5,431 nucleotides of DNA from 2-12-FULL-41-16 sp964390625 (GTDB lineage Bacteria > Patescibacteriota > Patescibacteriia > Magasanikbacterales > UBA922): NCBI GenBank assembly GCA_964390625.1, contig CAYMID010000038.1:1-5431 (forward strand), read 5' to 3'. Both the position numbers and the translations under genes were made by a program. Below are positions 1 to 4,847 of this stretch, piece after piece; positions within the stretch are counted from its first letter, which is position 1, and every line of letters begins with the position of its first letter. The notes beneath the pieces were generated by a model. It was not told the DNA's origin. It made no database searches and saw only the letters and a list, made by a program, of their open reading frames with translations.

Positions 1-131
1 CGCAAAAAAATAATCACGAATTAGTTGGTAAACGTAACCCAGGTGTAGCAGTGTTGGTGAGTGAAGACGACGAAAATGGGAGTATAAAAGGGGAGCGCGG
101 ATTAACCACGTTTGAGGTAATGTTCGCCTAG
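1..131 (+). CDS. 3' end of an unknown gene (5' part outside window)
   Basis: Only this + frame (first whole codon at position 3) is open from the window edge to a TAG at 129-131; the other two + frames stop within the first 24 bases. The last 42 residues are visible. They are hydrophilic, with an acidic patch (SEDDEN) followed by a GERGLTTFEV stretch near the end, and show no membrane segment and no motif I recognise. The stop lies one base before the ATG of the Clp-like gene. The same spacing recurs at the next two junctions of the operon, which supports this being a real, co-transcribed gene. Its function cannot be judged from the fragment. Confidence 0.65.
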   Translation, partial: QKNNHELVGKRNPGVAVLVSEDDENGSIKGERGLTTFEVMFA

Positions 132-132
132 T

Positions 133-1773
133 ATGTCGTTTCCTAAATTAAAATATTACGACTTAGGACTCGAAGCGCAAAAGGGGCGGATTGTGCCCCT
201 GATTGGACGCGCGGACGAAGTAGAGCGCATTACGCGTGTACTGCAGCGCCGTTTGCATAGCAACTGTTTGGTTGTCGGGCCAAGTGGTAGCGGTAAAACG
301 AGTTTGGTACATGGTTGGGCTGCGGCCACCTGTGCCACGCTTGGTCGTCCGATTGTGCAAATTGAGGCCGCGAGCTTTCATGCGCTTGGTAGTCACAATC
401 CAATGTTAAGTCGGTTTCAGGAGGCGTTGGAGAGTATGCCTGCCTGTGCTTTGGTAATTGATGATTGGGGTGCGCTCGTGTATAACCAGCCTGAAATCGT
501 TAATTATTTTATGCAGCTGTTACCGCCACTGGTAGCGAGTGGCCGGGTGCGGTTAGTGTTGGTTCTAGAAACCAAAGAATACAAATGGTTGGAATCTGAA
601 CAACCCAGTTTTTTGACATGGTTTGAAACAATTACCATTAAACCACAAAGTGCAGGCGAGCAGGCGGCGATTGTTGCACAAACAGTTCGTCGTTTGCGAC
701 CGCGTGATTTGCAGTTACCAGACGCGGTCGTGGAATTGGCCGTGCAGTTGGGCGAGCGTTTTGCGGCGTTGGGACCAATGCCAGGGGCAGCCGTGCGTCT
801 GCTCGACGAGAGTTTGGCTTTGGCCGAACAGCGCGCCCACACCATTAGCGAAGACGAGGTGTACCAGGTAATGGCTGATAAAACTGGTGTACCGCTGCAA
901 CGTTTGCGTGCGTCAGACAAAGAAATGCTCAAGAATTTAGAGACCGAGTTAAACGCCCGGATTATTGGGCAAGCAGCGGCCTTGAAGCGTTTAAGTTCGG
1001 CCATTACGCGGGCCAAATTAGGCCTTAAAAATCCCAACAAACCACTCGGCTCTTTTTTGCTGCTTGGTCCATCGGGTGTGGGCAAAACAGAAACCGCCAA
1101 GTTTGTAGCCGAGAAAATTTTTGGTACCAAAAATAGTTTCGTGCGCATTGATATGTCGGAGTTTGGTGAGGCGCACACGGTGGCGCGTTTGATTGGCGCG
1201 CCGGCTGGCTATGTTGGCTTTGATGCGGGCGGTGGCCTAACCAACGCGGTTAAACAAGAACCATACAGTTTGGTGCTGCTCGATGAAATCGAAAAGGCTC
1301 ACCCTAAAATTTTTGATGTGTTTTTGCAGGTGCTCGATGATGGTCGAGCCACCTCTGGGCAAGGTGAAACCATTGATTTTACTCACACTATTATCATGGC
1401 CACGTCTAATTTGGCTGTGCCCGAAATTATTGCCGCGCACCAACAAGGCGAAGATATTCACAGTGAGCAATTTTATCAAGAAAAATTGATGCCAGCCCTG
1501 GCCAAAGCATTTCGGTTAGAATTTATTAATCGTTTTGACGCTGTGCTAGTGTACAAACCGCTCGACCCGCCGGATTTACTCTCGATTGCGCAACTGACCA
1601 TTAAAAAAGTCGAAGCACGGGCTGCTCAACATAACATTAAATTCAAAATTGACCCAAATGTGTTGGTCCAAAAAATTCAAACCCTGTCTGATCCGCGGTT
1701 TGGTGCTCGCCCGGTGGTGCGTTTTGTCGAATCAGTGTGCGAGGATTTAATTAGTCGCAAATTGTTATCGTAA
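133..1773 (+). CDS. Clp/Hsp100-like double AAA+ ATPase with a degenerate first ATPase domain
   Basis: This 546-aa protein resembles the ATPase core of ClpC/ClpB, hexameric ring unfoldases that thread proteins through a central pore. D1 covers about residues 20-250: Walker A GPSGSGKT (49-56) and a Walker-B-like ALVIDDW (106-112). D2 covers about 265-546 and is intact: Walker A GPSGVGKT (312-319), pore loop GYVG (359-362), Walker B LLDE (382-385), sensor 1 near TSN (424-426), arginine finger R467 in FINRF, and sensor 2 R526 in FGARP. It is much shorter than ClpB or ClpC (usually over 800 aa). The Clp N-domain and the coiled-coil middle domain are missing. No VGF/IGL-type ClpP-docking tripeptide is visible between TSN and FINRF, so a link to ClpP is unlikely. 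In D1 the Walker-B Glu is Asp, and the arginine pair and the KYRG pore loop are not recognisable. ATG 133 is the only usual start after an in-frame TAA at 118-120. The family call is firm; the cellular role is unknown. Confidence 0.93.
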   Translation: MSFPKLKYYDLGLEAQKGRIVPLIGRADEVERITRVLQRRLHSNCLVVGPSGSGKTSLVHGWAAATCATLGRPIVQIEAASFHALGSHNPMLSRFQEALESMPACALVIDDWGALVYNQPEIVNYFMQLLPPLVASGRVRLVLVLETKEYKWLESEQPSFLTWFETITIKPQSAGEQAAIVAQTVRRLRPRDLQLPDAVVELAVQLGERFAALGPMPGAAVRLLDESLALAEQRAHTISEDEVYQVMADKTGVPLQRLRASDKEMLKNLETELNARIIGQAAALKRLSSAITRAKLGLKNPNKPLGSFLLLGPSGVGKTETAKFVAEKIFGTKNSFVRIDMSEFGEAHTVARLIGAPAGYVGFDAGGGLTNAVKQEPYSLVLLDEIEKAHPKIFDVFLQVLDDGRATSGQGETIDFTHTIIMATSNLAVPEIIAAHQQGEDIHSEQFYQEKLMPALAKAFRLEFINRFDAVLVYKPLDPPDLLSIAQLTIKKVEARAAQHNIKFKIDPNVLVQKIQTLSDPRFGARPVVRFVESVCEDLISRKLLS

Positions 1774-1774
1774 T

Positions 1775-2008
1775 ATGAGCTTTGACGCCAAATCAGTACA
1801 GGCCACTATGACCGCGCGCCAGGCCCAATTAAACGCGCTTAAACCCCACTTGTCTGGGGCATTGTACCAAACCATTGCTAACAAACTAGCCGCCGAGGCA
1901 ACCGCCGCCGCCAGCCTGCTGGCCTCGGAACAGGCGACCAAAGAACGTTTGTCACACTATTCGTTTGTGCTCGATCAACAGTATTTTGAGCAGAAATTTT
2001 TGTCATAA
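1775..2008 (+). CDS. Small alanine-rich helical protein between two ATPase genes
   Basis: This 77-aa protein matches no family I recognise. Fifteen residues are alanine, including a dense run at 39-46 that reads AAEATAAA, and there is no cysteine. The composition suggests mostly amphipathic helix, with P24 and G28 marking a likely break between two helices. There is no signal peptide or membrane segment, so it is probably cytoplasmic. It starts one base after the Clp-like stop and ends one base before the VirD4-like start, so its translation is probably coupled to both. The position suggests an adaptor or partner of one of the two ATPases, but that is inference from context only. The start has no Shine-Dalgarno sequence. 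Confidence 0.8.
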   Translation: MSFDAKSVQATMTARQAQLNALKPHLSGALYQTIANKLAAEATAAASLLASEQATKERLSHYSFVLDQQYFEQKFLS

Positions 2009-2009
2009 T

Positions 2010-3287
2010 ATGCCGGCCATAAATTTGGGTACCAACATTTTCCGCAACCGGCGCACGGCCATTGTGTTCAAAGACGGTGATCGTAATCGTCACATGTACA
2101 TGCTGGGCAAGACTGGCGTCGGTAAATCAACCATGTTTCAAAACATGGCCTTGCAAGATATTGCCAATGGGCATGGGGTTTGTGTGATTGATCCACACGG
2201 AGAGTTGGTGGCAAATATTTTGGAACGCATTCCTGACCACCGCCACCAGGACGTGATTATATTTGACCCGGCTGACGCAGCGGCGGCCATGGGCTTGAAT
2301 TTGCTGGATGCGGCCGATGAGTCTGAGCGCGATTTTTTGGTCGGGCAGTTAATTGAAATATTTTATAAATTGTTTGACCCTGAGCATACGGGTATTATTG
2401 GTCCGCAATTCGAGCACTGGTTGCGGTGCGCTGCCTTAACCGTGATGGCTGGTCCAGATGGCGGCACCTTGCTAGAAATTCCTAAATTATTTATTGACCC
2501 TAAGTTTTTGGAAGCCAAACGCCAACATTTGCGTGACCCACAGGTGATTGATTTTTGGGCCAAACAAATGGCGACTACGGCCGATTTTCACAAGTCCGAA
2601 ATGCTCAACTATTTTACCTCAAAATTTGGTAATTTTTTGAATGTGGCCGTAATGCGCAATATTATGGGGCAACGGCGTTCGGCCGTGCATTTTGACCAAT
2701 TAATTGCCGAGCGCAAAATTTTGCTAGTTGATTTAGCCAAAGGGAAAATTGGCGAAACTAATGCGTACATGCTGGGTTTGATTATGGTCGCTAAGTTGCA
2801 GGCAGCAGTGATGCGTCGCGCGGCCTTGCCACCAGCGCAGCGATCGCCGTTTTACTTGTACGTGGATGAATTTCAAAATGTCATCACCGACACCTTTGCA
2901 AGTTTGTTATCAGAGGCGCGTAAATACGGGTTGGCCGTGCATTTAACAAACCAATATTTTTCGCAGTTGCCGCTTAAATTGCAAAACGCAGTCTTGGGTA
3001 ATGTGGGTACCTTGCTCGTGTTTCAGGTTGGGGTCGATGATGCCGAGCGGTTAGAACGCGAGTTTTTGCCGGTTACCAAAGAGGATATGGTTAATTTGCC
3101 GCGGCACCATTTTTATTTAAAATTGATGATTGATGGGCACATGAGTGATGCCTTTTCGGGCGTCAGTCAGGCGCCAACAGCCCCAAACCGTGACGGGCAA
3201 GCAGCTTGGTTGCGTCAGTTAACGCAATTGGCCTATGCCCGCCCAATGATTTTGGTGGAAGAAGAGGTTAGGCGTGCGTTGCGTTAG
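2010..3287 (+). CDS. VirD4/TraG-like (type IV secretion coupling protein-like) P-loop ATPase
   Basis: This 425-aa protein belongs to the TraG/TraD/VirD4-like ATPases, often annotated in CPR genomes as type IV secretion DNA-binding or conjugative-transfer proteins. These are hexameric motors that bring DNA or protein substrates to a secretion channel. Walker A is GKTGVGKST (33-41), followed by VIDPHGEL (59-66). Walker B is YLYVDEFQN (282-290; D286, E287). SEARKYGL (301-308) and the polar NQYFSQL (314-320) follow, as is usual for the family. A middle segment (about 100-215) fits the all-helical insert. Unlike classical VirD4/TraG, it begins almost at the P-loop, so the N-terminal membrane helices are absent. 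The protein would be soluble or held by partners. ATG 2010 was chosen because it follows the preceding TAA after one T, as at the other junctions; a TTG at 1965 would overlap the small gene by 44 bases. No nickase or VirB4 gene lies inside the window. Confidence 0.88.
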   Translation: MPAINLGTNIFRNRRTAIVFKDGDRNRHMYMLGKTGVGKSTMFQNMALQDIANGHGVCVIDPHGELVANILERIPDHRHQDVIIFDPADAAAAMGLNLLDAADESERDFLVGQLIEIFYKLFDPEHTGIIGPQFEHWLRCAALTVMAGPDGGTLLEIPKLFIDPKFLEAKRQHLRDPQVIDFWAKQMATTADFHKSEMLNYFTSKFGNFLNVAVMRNIMGQRRSAVHFDQLIAERKILLVDLAKGKIGETNAYMLGLIMVAKLQAAVMRRAALPPAQRSPFYLYVDEFQNVITDTFASLLSEARKYGLAVHLTNQYFSQLPLKLQNAVLGNVGTLLVFQVGVDDAERLEREFLPVTKEDMVNLPRHHFYLKLMIDGHMSDAFSGVSQAPTAPNRDGQAAWLRQLTQLAYARPMILVEEEVRRALR

Positions 3288-3289
3288 GG

Positions 3290-3318
3290 TTGTCGAATTA
3301 GCATAATTTTTGTATACT
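3290..3318 (+). promoter_or_regulatory. Sigma-70-type promoter for the 49-aa basic protein
   Basis: The -35 is TTGTCG (3290-3295, 4 of 6 matches to TTGACA). A 17-base spacer leads to the -10 TATACT (3313-3318, 5 of 6). It lies just after the VirD4-like stop codon. The expected transcription start, near A3325, is within about three bases of the ATG at 3328, so the message would be leaderless or nearly so. Confidence 0.6.
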
Positions 3319-3327
3319 AGCATCAAT

Positions 3328-3477
3328 ATGGCACACCAAAACACTAACAAAATTAGGCATATGGGTAAACTCGGTCGACAGGACATGAATAGTCTGGGCC
3401 GGTTTGCGAGTGAACTTCGTGGGGGTGAGCGGAAAAGTAAAATTTCGTTTAAGCGTCTAAAACAAAAGCCACGATAA
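3328..3477 (+). CDS. Small, strongly basic 49-aa protein of unknown function
   Basis: The open frame from ATG 3328 to TAA 3475-3477 encodes 49 residues. Seven Lys and seven Arg face only three acidic residues, and the C-terminal third is a K/R-rich tail ending in KQKPR. There is no cysteine, signal peptide or membrane segment. The charge suggests binding to nucleic acid or another polyanion. I recognise no family. Support for it being real comes from its frame: a well-spaced promoter sits directly in front of the ATG, and a terminator hairpin sits exactly on its stop. It could also be read through from the upstream operon, which ends 40 bases before it. A second in-frame ATG at 3361 is a possible shorter start. 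Confidence 0.6.
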   Translation: MAHQNTNKIRHMGKLGRQDMNSLGRFASELRGGERKSKISFKRLKQKPR

Positions 3478-3488
3478 GTGGCTTTTGT
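3462..3488. terminator. Bidirectional intrinsic terminator with the small gene's stop codon in its loop
   Basis: A perfect 11-bp stem (3462-3472 with 3478-3488) closes a 5-base loop, GATAA (3473-3477). On the + strand the stem runs into CTTTTGTGTTT. On the - strand it runs into CTTTTGTTTTA. It can end the + operon and the convergent surface-protein gene, whose stop is 14 bases away. Confidence 0.8.
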
Positions 3489-3502
3489 GTTTGTGGGTTT
3501 GC

Positions 3503-4786
3503 TTAACGATAGAAAATATAGAAATGCTCGCCATCGTGAATGGCCTGTGCATCAACAATCGGGCGGGTGTAAGCACTGAGCCCGTTGAGGAAATTACGCA
3601 TGTCGGCCATGTCGCTGTTAGTGACTTTTTTCCAACTCCAGCGCCCAGGACCAACCTGATCTTGGCGGTAGAAAATGACTGGATTTTTGTCGTTTTTACC
3701 GTTAATTGTACCAGTGCGGGGAATGGCGTTGCCATTGGTTCCGTTTAGTAGATCCATCATGGCATTTAGGCCATTAGTTGGGGCAAAAGCCCAGCGTGCG
3801 TTGGTGTCTTCACCACGGTAGAAAACGTATAGTCGATCGCGGTCAACAAACATGGCTTCGGCTACTGGTTTGCGATCAGCGAATTCACCCTGGGCGTTTA
3901 AAAAGCGGTTTAATTCATCGAGCGAAGCTCCTTCTTTTACCCGCCAATCAGTATAGCCAGGTTTGTCGCCACGATAGACGATATATAGAGTGTCGCCTTG
4001 GCCAGCAATAGTGCGCACCGCTGGTGCTTGCGTTGCACCAACTCCGTTCAAAAAGTCGAGGACGTCATAGATTTGCTGATACATGCGAATTTGCCAATTG
4101 GCACCACTAGTTTTTTGGCCCGCATCATACAGAACATCATTGATCTGGCGTGGTTTAATTGGTTCGGTTGGGCGGGTTTTAAGAATCGTGGCATCAATTT
4201 CACGCACTTCATTTTGGAGTGTCGGGGATACTTCTAAAGCTGGTGTTAGAGCATTATTTCGTACCCAGTAGACAGTTGAGCTGCCAGTGGCGCGGACTAA
4301 TTGTCCATTGTGGGGCGTGGTGCTGGTAATGGCTGGACCAGTGGTTAAATTAAGCATAAAGTTTTCGTGAATGACACGAACTAAGCTTTCCCACTTTGGT
4401 CCATAAAGTGCGCCTGCAATTTCAGCGCTGGCAATTTGTTGGCGTACGTTGCCCGGCGCAATGGCGTAAATTTTGTTGGAATAGTCGGTTTTAACTAGCC
4501 GAGTACCAGGACGGTAATTGATACCACCACCAGATGGATAATTTTCTACACAGAGTGGGCTGATTTCTTTGACTGCTTTAAAGTCTGTGTACCAGGTAAA
4601 AAAAACTTCGCTGTTGGGAAAATACATCCGTTCGCCGCGGTCATTAACCATGTAAACTGCGGATTGTTTGGGTACTTTGAATAAATCACCATTGCTTAAA
4701 ACAGGGCAATTTACCGCCTGACTAGGGTGCCCCCACAAACTTAAACCAAGTATAAATGCGCTAATGGTGAGCGAACGGTATTTCAT
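3503..4786 (-). CDS. Secreted modular surface protein of CPR type with four C-terminal ~51-aa repeats
   Basis: This 427-aa protein begins with a Sec signal peptide: a basic MKYR start, a hydrophobic core at about 6-18, and a probable cut after SQA (residue 24). The N-terminal half has three related modules. Each has a G-x-L-[FV]-K/R-like strand followed by VY-x-V: 33-47, 94-109 and 161-175. YFPN (55-58), WYTDF (65-69), YRPGTRLVK (91-99) and ALYGPKW (126-132) match the recurrent surface module seen in many Patescibacteria proteins. The C-terminal half (218-427) is four repeats of about 51 residues, each a [FVL]Y[RD] strand, a Trp strand and a helix ending LNG. Two cysteines (27, 79) could form a disulfide. 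C27 does not sit in a lipobox. There is no C-terminal anchor or sorting signal. The start is ATG 4786, with no Shine-Dalgarno sequence. It is likely exported and attached to the cell envelope, perhaps for binding; its ligand is unknown. Confidence 0.85.
   Translation of the reverse strand: MKYRSLTISAFILGLSLWGHPSQAVNCPVLSNGDLFKVPKQSAVYMVNDRGERMYFPNSEVFFTWYTDFKAVKEISPLCVENYPSGGGINYRPGTRLVKTDYSNKIYAIAPGNVRQQIASAEIAGALYGPKWESLVRVIHENFMLNLTTGPAITSTTPHNGQLVRATGSSTVYWVRNNALTPALEVSPTLQNEVREIDATILKTRPTEPIKPRQINDVLYDAGQKTSGANWQIRMYQQIYDVLDFLNGVGATQAPAVRTIAGQGDTLYIVYRGDKPGYTDWRVKEGASLDELNRFLNAQGEFADRKPVAEAMFVDRDRLYVFYRGEDTNARWAFAPTNGLNAMMDLLNGTNGNAIPRTGTINGKNDKNPVIFYRQDQVGPGRWSWKKVTNSDMADMRNFLNGLSAYTRPIVDAQAIHDGEHFYIFYR
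3506..4135 (-). repeat. Four tandem ~51-residue protein repeats plus a closing strand
   Basis: Within the surface protein, the motif tyrosines fall at 220, 271, 323, 373 and 426 (spacing 51, 52, 50, 53). Tryptophans fall at 231, 281, 332 and 383. The helix-end LNG or LNA falls at 246, 296, 347 and 400. The repeats have diverged strongly in sequence, so they are old and not a recent DNA duplication. The protein ends on the fifth FYR strand. Confidence 0.8.
4715..4786 (-). other. Sec signal peptide of the surface protein
   Basis: It has a short basic N-region (K2, R4), then a hydrophobic stretch with ISAFILGLSLW, then a polar C-region ending SQA before VNC. The pattern fits signal peptidase I cleavage after A24. 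There is no lipoprotein box in front of C27. Confidence 0.75.
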
Positions 4787-4801
4787 AATGAGTAATTAAA
4801 A

Positions 4802-4819
4802 GTGCTGGTATAGTAGCAC
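4802..4819. promoter_or_regulatory. Small inverted repeat around the surface-protein -10 region
   Basis: GTGCT (4802-4806) and AGCAC (4815-4819) form a perfect 5-bp dyad with 8 bases between the arms. It straddles the proposed -10 of the - strand promoter. It could be an operator, but arms this short can occur by chance. Confidence 0.25.
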
Positions 4820-4838
4820 GCCCAGTTTTGCGGTACAA
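4810..4838 (-). promoter_or_regulatory. Possible promoter of the surface-protein gene
   Basis: On the - strand, TTGTAC (4838-4833) is followed after 17 bases by TACTAT (4815-4810). The first half of the -35 matches well, and the -10 matches at 4 of 6. The expected start lies near 4803, leaving a short leader of about 17 bases with no ribosome binding site. The -35 overlaps the -10 of the divergent pilD promoter. Confidence 0.4.
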
Positions 4839-4839
4839 T
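4834..4839 (+). promoter_or_regulatory. Probable -10 element of the prepilin peptidase gene
   Basis: TACAAT matches the -10 consensus at 5 of 6 and lies 8 bases before the ATG at 4848. No good -35 is present at 16-18 bases (TAGTAG at the 17-base position), and no extended -10 TG is seen. Transcription would begin at or near the start codon. Confidence 0.45.
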
Positions 4840-4847
4840 ATGGGTAT

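Noticed and set aside
504..1178. 224-codon open frame on the - strand
   Set aside because: It lies entirely antisense to conserved AAA+ coding sequence, including D2 motifs. It has no promoter or RBS and a low-complexity Ser/Arg/Ala composition typical of a shadow frame.
1965..2009. Upstream TTG start extending the VirD4-like protein by 15 residues
   Set aside because: It would overlap the 77-aa gene. The added residues do not look like family sequence, and ATG 2010 follows the operon's one-base junction pattern.
3288..3502. Structured non-coding RNA or riboswitch between the operon and the surface-protein gene
   Set aside because: The region is explained by a promoter, a 49-codon frame and a terminator. 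I saw no other long helix and no recognisable riboswitch core.
3485..3748. 87-codon + strand frame after the terminator
   Set aside because: It is antisense to the C-terminal repeats of the surface protein, whose regular 51-residue pattern shows that the - frame is the real one.
3998..4271. Overlapping short + strand frames inside the surface-protein gene
   Set aside because: They oppose the well-supported signal-peptide-bearing gene, with no promoter or ribosome binding site of their own.
4700..4786. Lipoprotein signal for the surface protein (C27)
   Set aside because: The residues before C27 are A-V-N. Asn at -1 does not fit a lipobox, and SQA at 22-24 gives a better signal peptidase I site.
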